NCBI GenBank assembly: GCA_007120155.1
Contig: SKOF01000164.1
Span: 1-8,322, forward strand
Source of the DNA: Thioalkalivibrio sp.
Lineage (GTDB): Bacteria > Pseudomonadota > Gammaproteobacteria > Ectothiorhodospirales > Ectothiorhodospiraceae
Reading direction: 5' to 3'
DNA: 8,322 nt
Below are positions 1-5,144 of this stretch, piece by piece (positions within the stretch are counted from its first letter, which is position 1; every line of letters starts with the position of its first letter). The translations under genes and the position numbers were made by a program. Under the pieces are notes generated by a model. That model worked only from the letters and a program-made list of their open reading frames with translations, was not told where the DNA came from and did not search any database.

Positions 1-980
1 ACGGCGTCAACGTGGTGCACGACACGGTCGTGGGCATCGACCCGGTCGCCCGGAAGGTGACAGCCAGGTCCGGTCAGACCTTCGAGTACGACCGCCTCGT
101 GCTTTCCCCCGGCATCGAACTTCGGTGGAATGCGATCGAGGGATATGACGAGACGGCGAGCCAGACCATGCCTCATGCATGGAAGGCCGGTGACCAGACG
201 TTGCTGCTGCGCAGGCAGCTCGAGGCCATGCCGGACGGGGGCGTGGTGGTGATGGCCGCGCCGCCGAACCCGTTCCGCTGTCCCCCCGGGCCTTACGAGC
301 GCGCCTCGCTCATCGCCAACTACTTGAAGACCCACAAGCCCCGTTCGAAGCTCATCGTTGTCGATGCGAAGGATGCCTTCTCGAAGCAGGGGCTGTTCGA
401 GCAGGCCTGGAACATGTACTACCCGGGCACGCTCGAGTGGGTGAGGGCCGCCGATACCAACGGGGGCATCAGGCGGGTCGACACCGGCGCCATGACCCTC
501 CACAGCGAGTTTCACGAGTTCAAGGCCGACGTGGCCAATGTGATCCCGCCCCAGAAGGCCGGGCGAATCGCCGGCGATGCCGGGCTGGTCGACGACTCCG
601 GCTGGTGCCCGGTGAACCGTCATACCTTCAAGTCCACGATCGCCGAGAACGTGCATGTCATCGGCGACGCGGCCTCGGCGGCCGCCATGCCGAAGTCCGG
701 CTACGCCGCGAGTTCCCAAGGCAAGGTGGCTGCACTTGCCATCGCGAGCATTGTGAACGGCCAGGAACCCCCGGCACCGTCCTACGTCAACACCTGCTAC
801 AGCTTCGGGAACCCCGAGCACGCCTTCTCGGTTACCGGCGTCTACCGACTGGGTGACGGGGCGATCGAGCAGGTGGCGGGTGGCGTGTCGCCCATCGATG
901 CGCCGCAGGAGTTCCGCCGGCGCGAGGTCGACTACGCCTACAGCTGGTACAGCAACCTCACCCACGAAATGTTCGGTTGA
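1..980 (+). CDS. fccB: Flavocytochrome c sulfide dehydrogenase, flavoprotein subunit (C-terminal part, 5' truncated by window)
   Basis: FccB is the FAD subunit of a periplasmic enzyme that oxidises sulfide to sulfur or polysulfide and passes electrons to its cytochrome c partner, FccA. The reading frame is open from the window edge (codons from base 3) and ends in TGA at 978-980, giving about 325 residues of a protein usually near 430. The missing N-terminus should carry the export signal, the first GxGxxG motif and the covalent FAD attachment site. Counting from the GTG at 12, Cys90 (in FRCPPGPYE) and Cys262 (in NTCYSFGNP) match the two redox-active disulfide cysteines known in the Allochromatium enzyme. 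The segment HVIGDAASAAAMPKSGYAAS (215-234) is the second FAD-binding motif. The last 65 residues fit the FCSD flavin-binding C-terminal domain. No cytochrome gene follows, so fccA is expected upstream, outside the window. A strong hairpin follows the stop, so this is the end of its transcript. Confidence 0.95.
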   Translation, partial: GVNVVHDTVVGIDPVARKVTARSGQTFEYDRLVLSPGIELRWNAIEGYDETASQTMPHAWKAGDQTLLLRRQLEAMPDGGVVVMAAPPNPFRCPPGPYERASLIANYLKTHKPRSKLIVVDAKDAFSKQGLFEQAWNMYYPGTLEWVRAADTNGGIRRVDTGAMTLHSEFHEFKADVANVIPPQKAGRIAGDAGLVDDSGWCPVNRHTFKSTIAENVHVIGDAASAAAMPKSGYAASSQGKVAALAIASIVNGQEPPAPSYVNTCYSFGNPEHAFSVTGVYRLGDGAIEQVAGGVSPIDAPQEFRRREVDYAYSWYSNLTHEMFG

Positions 981-985
981 TCGCA

Positions 986-1015
986 AACGGGCGGGGCCGC
1001 TTGGCCCCGCCCGTT
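986..1015 (+). terminator. GC-rich hairpin terminator after fccB
   Basis: A perfect 13-bp stem (986-998 paired with 1003-1015, arm core CGGGCGGGGCC) closes a GCTT tetraloop, starting 5 bases after the fccB stop. A further 5-bp pairing of GATCG (979-983) with CGATC (1017-1021) can extend it across a small internal loop. There is no T-run after the stem, so it is not a textbook intrinsic terminator. Position and stem strength still favour termination or 3' end protection of the fccB transcript. Confidence 0.75.
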
Positions 1016-1126
1016 CCGATCCCGGTCCGCCTTGCCGGCCCGGGGAACAGGCGCTCTATCCAGCTCCGTATGCGGAGATGGGTAGGGCGCCCCTTTCCTG
1101 TCGAACACCTTTCTGGTGAAGGGGCC
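1016..1126. other. Non-coding spacer between fccB terminator and IS remnant
   Basis: I see no gene here. The right half can fold as a nested structure: GCCCCTT (1089-1095) pairs with AAGGGGC (1119-1125) around an inner CACC/GGTG hairpin (1106-1109 with 1115-1118). The fold ends right at the inferred edge of the IS remnant. It could be chance, a relic of the element, or a secondary terminator. Confidence 0.3.
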
Positions 1127-1318
1127 TGATTGTGGCGGACACCCCATAAACGCTCGCAGGCTACGACATTGGAGGTGTTCATGAGCAAGGAGACACGACG
1201 CCAGTACACGGCGCCGTTCAAGGCGGAGGCGGTGGGGCTCGTGACACGGAAAGGGTATCGCTTGTCAGATGCGGCGCGTGCCCCGGGGATCAACCGGGGC
1301 TGGAACGGTTCCGATTAG
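1127..1318 (+). mobile_element. Remnant of an IS3-family insertion sequence (left end only)
   Basis: The segment starting TGATTGTGGCGGACACC at 1127 looks like an IS3-type terminal repeat. It is followed at the usual short distance by a ribosome site and the start of an OrfA-like gene. Nothing matching the inverted complement of this end is found downstream, and the rest of orfA plus all of orfB are absent. The right limit is set here by the stop codon of the broken gene; the true junction with host DNA may lie some bases to either side. The exact left boundary (1127 or 1131) is also uncertain. Confidence 0.65.
1181..1318 (+). pseudogene. Truncated IS3-family OrfA transposase (N-terminal 45 residues)
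   Basis: The ATG at 1181 has a good ribosome site (GGAGGTG at 1171-1177). The product begins MSKETRRQYTAPFKAEAVGL and continues with SDAARAPGIN, the start of the helix-turn-helix domain by which IS3/IS911-type OrfA binds the element's ends. A complete OrfA is about 90-100 residues with a C-terminal leucine zipper, and OrfB, the DDE catalytic part, is made by frameshifting. Here the frame breaks after GINRG and stops at 1316-1318, so the DNA-binding domain is incomplete and no catalytic part exists. It cannot transpose by itself. A truncated DNA-binding peptide could in principle still be made, but nothing suggests a function. Confidence 0.7.
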
Positions 1319-1376
1319 CGGTCCGTGAGCCAGGCATCCAGACATGTCCCTTGTTTCGGTTTGGCGGATGAAAGCG

Positions 1377-1727
1377 TTATCCGATATACAGATAGATCAC
1401 CGCGGCCTGGAGCATCAGGACAGCGAACCACCACCTCAGCCCCGAGGCGGACGCACCGAACCATAACAGGAGCAAGCGCATCGTCACCATGAAAATGCAC
1501 GCCAGCGTAAGACCGAGCAGTACTGCGAACGTCGTCAGCGACACAAACTTGATGGTCCACCCCGGTTCTGTCCACCCGAACAGTGCCCGCAAGGCGGAGT
1601 AACTGATCCGGCGCTGGTCCAACGCATCATCGACCACCCACACCAGGATCGCCCAAACCGACCACCCGGCGATCGCGATGCGCAGTGCCCTGTCCCCCCA
1701 CTTCAGACGACTTGCCGACGGGGTCAT
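1377..1727 (-). CDS. Small hypothetical membrane protein with three predicted transmembrane helices
   Basis: I do not recognise the family. The chosen start is the ATG at 1727, with a purine-rich GGAAAGAGA upstream; an in-frame start ten codons further upstream (1757) is possible but less well placed. The 116-residue product (MTPSASRLKW...) shows three hydrophobic stretches: about residues 15-35 (ending VWAILVWVVDD), 59-85 (FAVLLGLTLACIFMVTM) and 96-114 (WWFAVLMLQAAVIYLY). The last helix runs to the C-terminus, which ends YLYIG. There are few charged residues outside the first loop and no catalytic motif. It is divergent from the MBL-fold gene, sharing a 141-bp upstream region, and convergent with the IS remnant. 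It has the size and shape of a small inner-membrane accessory protein. The evidence for a real gene is the consistent hydrophobic periodicity, the plausible ribosome site and the lack of a better frame. Confidence 0.6.
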   Translation of the reverse strand: MTPSASRLKWGDRALRIAIAGWSVWAILVWVVDDALDQRRISYSALRALFGWTEPGWTIKFVSLTTFAVLLGLTLACIFMVTMRLLLLWFGASASGLRWWFAVLMLQAAVIYLYIG

Positions 1728-1868
1728 CGATTCTCTTTCCACAGGATGCTCGCACACGGGGACTTTCGACTTCTTTCGGTCACAATCGCCACCATCTCCT
1801 CCCCCGTACTCTTATCATACTGAATCCGCGTCTCCGGTAAGGCGCCTTCCTTTGCCCTGGAGATCTGC
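1728..1868. promoter_or_regulatory. Divergent promoter region between the membrane-protein gene and the MBL-fold gene
   Basis: This 141-bp spacer separates two divergently transcribed starts, so it should hold both promoters. A TATCAT hexamer at 1813-1818 is a possible -10 element for the rightward gene, but I see no convincing -35 hexamer 16-18 bases before it. No long repeat or palindrome is present. The end of the spacer carries the MBL gene's ribosome site (GGAG, 1859-1862). Confidence 0.35.
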
Positions 1869-2813
1869 ATGCTGCATCGCTGGACCCTCGCAATGGTGTT
1901 GTTCACATTGTCCGGCGGGGCAATGGCCAATGGTATGAAACTGGATGCCATCCTGGAACCCATCCGGGTGACCGATCGTGTGTACTACTTCAAGGGTTCC
2001 CTGGACGTGCGCAGCCACGAAAATCAGGCCGTCAACAACAACCTGGCCTTCGTGGTGACCGATGGCGGCGTGGTGCTGATCGACAGCGGGCCGTCCCGTT
2101 GGGTGGCAAAGCGGATCGAGCAGGCCATCGCCACGGTCACGGATCGGCCCGTGCGCTGGGTGATCAACAGCGGCAGCCAGGACCATCGCTGGCTCGGCAA
2201 CGATTACTTCCACGAGCGTGGTGCCGAGATCATCGCCCTGAGGCGTACCACCGAGACCCAGGCGCGATTCGCCGATCAGCACCTGACGCGCCTGGAGCGC
2301 ATCCTGGCGGAACGGCTCGAGGGCACCCGACCCTTGCCCGCCCCTGACCCCGTGGACGCGGATCGCCATGCCGTGACCCTCGGAGGTGTGGAACTGGAGT
2401 TGATCTACGCCGGTGATGCGCATTTCCCCGGCGACGTGCTGGTGTGGATCCCCGGTGAGGATACGGTGTTCACCGGGGATGTCGTGTACCTGGACCGCAT
2501 CCTGGGCATCCACCCCTGGAGTGATATCCGGGGTTGGCTGGATGCCTTCGCGGAGATGGAGGCCCTGGACCCTGCGCATGTGATCCCGGGCCATGGGATG
2601 GCGGCGGACATGGCGCGTTCCCGGGCCGACACCGGGGACTACCTGGCGGCCCTGCTGGCGGGGGTGCGCCGGGGGCTCGATGAATGGGAGGAGCTTCACG
2701 AAACCACGGAGCGTCTGGGCGAGATGCCGCGGTTTCGTCATCTGAGGCACTACGACGAGTGGCATCGCCTGAACATCAACCGGGTGTACCTGAATCTGGA
2801 GGCCGGTGAATAG
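1869..2813 (+). CDS. Exported metallo-beta-lactamase-fold protein with a modified metal site (SoxH / quinoprotein-relay hydrolase-like)
   Basis: The 314-residue product starts at the ATG at 1869, with GGAG 6 bases upstream. It has a Sec-type signal peptide (MLHRW..., hydrophobic core LAMVLFTLSGGA, likely cut after AMA at residue 20), so it acts in the periplasm. The MBL fold shows in NNNLAFVVTDGGVVLIDSGP (56-75, strand and Asp of the first motif), the second motif at 101-106, AGDAHFPGD (181-189), FTGDVVYLD (201-209) and VIPGHG (238-243). The second motif reads SGSQDH, not HxHxDH: Asp105 and His106 remain, while Ser101 and Ser103 replace the two histidines. The set for the second metal site (Asp105, His106, Asp204, His242) and His185 is kept. 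From memory, QDHRWLGN-type sequences occur in periplasmic MBL proteins of sulfur oxidisers and quinoprotein systems, so this looks like a subfamily trait and not damage. The substrate is unknown. The gene stands alone on its strand. Confidence 0.8.
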   Translation: MLHRWTLAMVLFTLSGGAMANGMKLDAILEPIRVTDRVYYFKGSLDVRSHENQAVNNNLAFVVTDGGVVLIDSGPSRWVAKRIEQAIATVTDRPVRWVINSGSQDHRWLGNDYFHERGAEIIALRRTTETQARFADQHLTRLERILAERLEGTRPLPAPDPVDADRHAVTLGGVELELIYAGDAHFPGDVLVWIPGEDTVFTGDVVYLDRILGIHPWSDIRGWLDAFAEMEALDPAHVIPGHGMAADMARSRADTGDYLAALLAGVRRGLDEWEELHETTERLGEMPRFRHLRHYDEWHRLNINRVYLNLEAGE

Positions 2814-2867
2814 GGTTGCGTCGGAGTCATGGCTGTCCTCTGTTTCCTTCCGGAAGCCTCCGCAACC
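2814..2867 (+). terminator. Imperfect hairpin just after the MBL-fold gene, possible terminator
   Basis: GGTTGCG (2814-2820) begins directly after the stop codon and pairs with CGCAACC (2861-2867). Within it, GAG can pair with CTC after a small bulge, and the palindrome CTTCCGGAAG lies at 2847-2856. The fold is long and interrupted and has no T-run, so termination is only plausible. Confidence 0.3.
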
Positions 2868-2880
2868 GTGTCCACCAGAT

Positions 2881-2925
2881 AGGTGACAGATCTATTTTTG
2901 CAGTGCAAAAATAGATCTGTCACCT
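2881..2925. repeat. Perfect 22-bp inverted repeat with a 1-base centre
   Basis: The left arm (2881-2902, beginning AGGTGACAGATCTATTTTTG) is exactly complementary to the right arm (2904-2925), with a single G at 2903. It is markedly richer in A/T than its surroundings and is followed by TTTT (2925-2928). As RNA it would form a very long, almost loopless hairpin. Such perfection suggests recent insertion or active upkeep: a palindromic mobile repeat (REP- or MITE-like), or a bidirectional terminator for the two converging genes. From memory, similar palindromes built on TAGATCTGTCACCT occur repeatedly in environmental proteobacterial genomes, but I cannot verify this here. Confidence 0.9.
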
Positions 2926-3077
2926 TTTCCGCGCTACGCCATTGAACATTTACTGACTGAGCGGCGTCAGGCCTACCTGAGCGTCGGGGCCGGGAGTCCA
3001 TGGGGGGCAAGACGGGGATGAGGATGGGTATCGATTCGGTCGGTCCCCCTTCGTCGAGGGCCGTTGAACAAATATAG

Positions 3078-3137
3078 AATCCGGGTCAGAGGGCAATATC
3101 CGCCAGTATTGGCGAGACTTGTTCTCTGACCCGGATT
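3078..3137. repeat. Nested inverted repeat (19-bp arms, two mismatches, with an inner hairpin)
   Basis: The arm AATCCGGGTCAGAGGGCAA (3078-3096) pairs with TTGTTCTCTGACCCGGATT (3119-3137); 17 of 19 positions match. The 22-base centre holds its own hairpin, CGCCA (3101-3105) with TGGCG (3110-3114) around GTAT. The right arm runs into TTTTT (ending about 3140), so on the + strand it would also resemble an intrinsic terminator. Palindromes with a GGGTCAGAG core are, to my recollection, common dispersed elements in gammaproteobacteria and may be moved by IS200-like/REP-associated tyrosine transposases; this link is inference. Confidence 0.85.
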
Positions 3138-3215
3138 TTTGGGTTTTCCGACAGTCGCACTGCCCACCGTCGATTCCCGGGGGCGCTCCGCCGCCCCACA
3201 CGGGTCATACTGGAA

Positions 3216-4127
3216 TCAGTTCCGCTCGAGGAATTCCAGGAGCGCCTTGTTGAAGGCAGCGGGGTTCTGTTGACTCATGCCGTGTCCGCTGTTCGGAATC
3301 ACCGCCACGCGGCTGCCGGGCATGCATCGGGCAACTGCGTCACCGGTCAGCTGAAAGAACGGGATCGATCGATCCCCCTTCACGATGAGGGTTGGTGCCC
3401 TCAACTGGCCAAGCTCGTCACAGCTGATGATGTTGTTGTCCAGCGGACTGGAGAAGAACAGACGAAGCATTCGTCCGTTGGGCAGCATGAGCTGCCGTCT
3501 CTCCTCCGGGAGTGATTCCCACAGACCGGGCTGCCCGGCCACCGCCTCGAAGAAGTGGCGCGTCGCGGCATCCGGATCCCCCGCCAGGGCAGCCTGCCTG
3601 GCGGGTGCCAGGGTTTTCCGGAATGCCCCGATGGCCTCCTTGCCCTCCGGCGTATCGGAGACCAGATGGGCCATCCGGCCTGGCTCTGCCAGTACAAGGC
3701 TACGCACCAGTTCCGGGTGTTCGAGCGCCATGACCAAAGCTATGTGGGCACCATTCGATCTGGCAACCACATGTACGGGGCCGGCATTCAGGGTTCGGAT
3801 GAACTGCGCGAGATCCTTTGCGTGAGTTACATTGGAGTAGTTTTCGCCGTCATCCTGCCAAGGTCGCGGACCGTGATAGCGCTGTGTGTATGAGATGAAC
3901 CGATACTGTGCGCCAACATCATCCCGTTGCGGAAGCCACTGGCGATAGTCATTGAATAGCCCGTGCAGAAACACCACCGGGGTGCCCTGCCCGTGCTCCA
4001 GGTAGTCGATTTCGACTCCGTTGACAGTGACCGCCTTGGTCTGGGTATCCGAGGTGGCAGCGTTTGCAGTGATGACTCCGAAGGCAACCGATGCCGCAAT
4101 CAGAAACGTTTTAACAAGTGTTTTCAT
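3216..4127 (-). CDS. Exported alpha/beta-fold hydrolase
   Basis: A 303-residue alpha/beta hydrolase, probably secreted to the periplasm and acting on an ester, lactone, amide or similar bond; the substrate cannot be told. The start is the ATG at 4127, behind GAGGGA, because it opens a clear signal peptide (MKTLVKTFLIAASVAFGVIT, cut likely after ANA at 23); a longer frame reaching 4196 would bury that signal. Seen in order: the VNGVEIDYLEHGQGTPVVFL opening strands, the oxyanion-hole HG (55-56), the nucleophile elbow ARSNGAH with Ser124, a helical lid region (about 155-230), Asp252 in KGDRSIPFF and His282 in NSGHGM. The triad Ser-Asp-His is therefore complete. The elbow is A-R-S-N-G, not the usual G-x-S-x-G. 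Two cysteines (236, 268) could form a disulfide after export. The gene is divergent from the response regulator gene, with 309 bp between the starts, so it is a possible regulated target. Confidence 0.88.
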   Translation of the reverse strand: MKTLVKTFLIAASVAFGVITANAATSDTQTKAVTVNGVEIDYLEHGQGTPVVFLHGLFNDYRQWLPQRDDVGAQYRFISYTQRYHGPRPWQDDGENYSNVTHAKDLAQFIRTLNAGPVHVVARSNGAHIALVMALEHPELVRSLVLAEPGRMAHLVSDTPEGKEAIGAFRKTLAPARQAALAGDPDAATRHFFEAVAGQPGLWESLPEERRQLMLPNGRMLRLFFSSPLDNNIISCDELGQLRAPTLIVKGDRSIPFFQLTGDAVARCMPGSRVAVIPNSGHGMSQQNPAAFNKALLEFLERN

Positions 4128-4252
4128 GGCTGGATCCCTCATGCTTTCAAACCGATGGGATCGGAGGTTGGACATGTCGTGCGCCTCACGAATCACGTCG
4201 CCGCTTCCGATTGAAATGAGTTTAGGAGTGCGCCTGGTGTTGCTCTATGGAA

Positions 4253-4286
4253 CCGTCGCCATAGGCCAAACGGCCTATGGCGACGG
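4253..4286. repeat. Perfect 15-bp inverted repeat with AAAC loop upstream of the response regulator
   Basis: CCGTCGCCATAGGCC (4253-4267) is exactly complementary to GGCCTATGGCGACGG (4272-4286) around AAAC. It lies about 125 bp upstream of the hydrolase start and 150 bp upstream of the regulator start. It could be a large operator read as DNA, or a hairpin in the RNA. On the hydrolase side no T-run follows either arm, so a simple intrinsic terminator is less likely. Confidence 0.85.
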
Positions 4287-4331
4287 GGAATTGCGGGAAA
4301 TGGCCGCGTCGAGCCCCCTGCCAAGCCAGTC

Positions 4332-4366
4332 TTGTGCGCGTCGGTCCATACGGTTCTAATGAACCG
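4332..4366 (+). promoter_or_regulatory. Candidate sigma-70 promoter with overlapping small inverted repeat, upstream of the response regulator
   Basis: TTGTGC (4332-4337) and TCTAAT (4355-4360) are separated by 17 bases. The -10 matches consensus at five of six positions, the -35 at only three. The inverted repeat CGGTTC (4351-4356) / GAACCG (4361-4366) straddles the -10, so a protein bound there could block or adjust transcription. It sits about 75 bp before the GTG start. Read by eye only. Confidence 0.35.
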
Positions 4367-4436
4367 GGTGCTAGGCCTTAAGTGGGTGTCGACCCTGTCT
4401 CGGCCGGGAAGGCACGGGTCGCAGGAGAATGGGATC

Positions 4437-5141
4437 GTGAAGATTCTGGTTGTCGATGACCATCCGTTGATGCGGGAAGCGCTGCGCACTGTATTGCAGC
4501 AACTGGGTCCGCCCACCATTGTTCTGGAGGCACAGGACTGCCCCACCGCGCTGACACTCGCCGAGGAGCATGTCGATCTGGATCTGATCCTGTTGGACCT
4601 GACGCTTCCCGGCATTCACGGTATGGATGCCCTGGCAGTCCTCCGCGATAAGTATCCCGAGTTACCCGTCGTCGTACTGTCCGCCGACGAAGGGCAGCAG
4701 ACCGTACTTCAGGCGATCGAGAGGGGCGCCATGGGATTCATCCCAAAGTCGTCCCCCAGGGAGGTGATGCTGAGCGCCCTGAGGCTGGTGATGGCGGGTG
4801 GCATCTATCTGCCTCCGACGGTACTTCAGCAGCCCGTTTCGGAGAGCGGGAGCGAACTCGCCGGCGGTATCCGGCCGCAGGGGGCTCCGCCTCGGACCCC
4901 GGCCGACCTGGGGCTGACCGCGCGACAGGTCCAGGTTCTGAGGTTCCTGCTGCAGGGAAAATCGAACAAACTGATCTGCCGTGAACTGGATCTCGCCGAA
5001 GGAACCGTCAAGATTCATGTCTCGGCAATCCTCAAGGCACTGCAGGTGACCAGCCGTACTCAGGCGGTTATCGCGGTCGGTCGAATGGGACTTAGGATCG
5101 ACGACATCGACGGACCGGCCGCCACCGGCTCGGTCGATTGA
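4437..5141 (+). CDS. NarL/LuxR-type two-component response regulator
   Basis: A cytoplasmic DNA-binding regulator activated by phosphorylation. The GTG at 4437 is chosen because AGGAGA lies 8 bases upstream and the product then opens at the first receiver strand, MKILVVDDHPLMREAL; the frame stays open further upstream but without domain content. The receiver (about 1-118) has the acidic pair Asp7-Asp8, phospho-acceptor Asp54 (LLDLTLPG), Ser82 and Lys104 (FIPK), so all key residues are present. After a Pro/Gly-rich linker (about 130-157) comes a LuxR/GerE helix-turn-helix (about 158-220: LTARQVQVLRFLLQGKSNKL, then LAEGTVKIHVSAILKAL). The length, 234 residues, is normal for the family. The neighbouring hybrid kinase is its likely partner. 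The gene converges on that kinase gene with only 3 bases between the stops. Confidence 0.93.
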   Translation: MKILVVDDHPLMREALRTVLQQLGPPTIVLEAQDCPTALTLAEEHVDLDLILLDLTLPGIHGMDALAVLRDKYPELPVVVLSADEGQQTVLQAIERGAMGFIPKSSPREVMLSALRLVMAGGIYLPPTVLQQPVSESGSELAGGIRPQGAPPRTPADLGLTARQVQVLRFLLQGKSNKLICRELDLAEGTVKIHVSAILKALQVTSRTQAVIAVGRMGLRIDDIDGPAATGSVD

Positions 5142-5144
5142 GGC

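Larger units (their letters stand above)
2868..3215. other. Repeat-bearing intergenic region between the MBL-fold and hydrolase genes
   Basis: About 350 bases lie between two gene ends (the MBL gene ends from the left, the hydrolase gene from the right). The region carries two unrelated long inverted repeats (2881-2925 and 3078-3137, listed separately), 152 bp apart. Open frames that cross the region run straight through the palindromes, show no recognisable domain and lack ribosome sites, so I call no gene. The convergent genes need terminators in this stretch, and the repeats could supply them. Confidence 0.5.
4128..4436. promoter_or_regulatory. Divergent control region between the hydrolase and response regulator genes
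   Basis: This 309-bp stretch lies between two outward-facing genes and must hold both promoters. It contains a perfect 15-bp-arm inverted repeat (4253-4286) and a candidate rightward promoter with a small inverted repeat over its -10 (4332-4366), each listed separately. It ends with the regulator's ribosome site AGGAGA (4423-4428). I see no convincing protein-coding frame within it. Confidence 0.55.

Noticed and set aside
437..856. Second open frame inside fccB
   Set aside because: Arg/Gly-rich product in a shifted frame of a well-identified gene; shadow frame.
1815..2765. Long open frame on the minus strand opposite the MBL-fold gene
   Set aside because: It is fully antisense to a gene with a signal peptide and clear MBL motifs. 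Its His/Gln/Gly-rich product has no domain and is typical of a GC-rich shadow frame.
2932..3021. Short plus-strand frame (RYAIEHLLTERRQAYLSVGA) after the first palindrome
   Set aside because: It reads somewhat like protein but has no start, no ribosome site and only 29 codons. It could be a gene fossil, but I cannot support it.
2950..3201. Possible small minus-strand gene in the repeat region
   Set aside because: The frame crosses the whole 3078-3137 inverted repeat, lacks a ribosome site and encodes no recognisable fold.
4128..4196. N-terminal extension of the hydrolase by 23 residues (start at 4196)
   Set aside because: It would place a polar segment before a clean signal peptide; the ATG at 4127 has its own ribosome site.
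4332..4436. Longer N-terminus for the response regulator
   Set aside because: The extra 35 codons have no domain match, and the receiver fold begins exactly at the GTG at 4437 with AGGAGA upstream.
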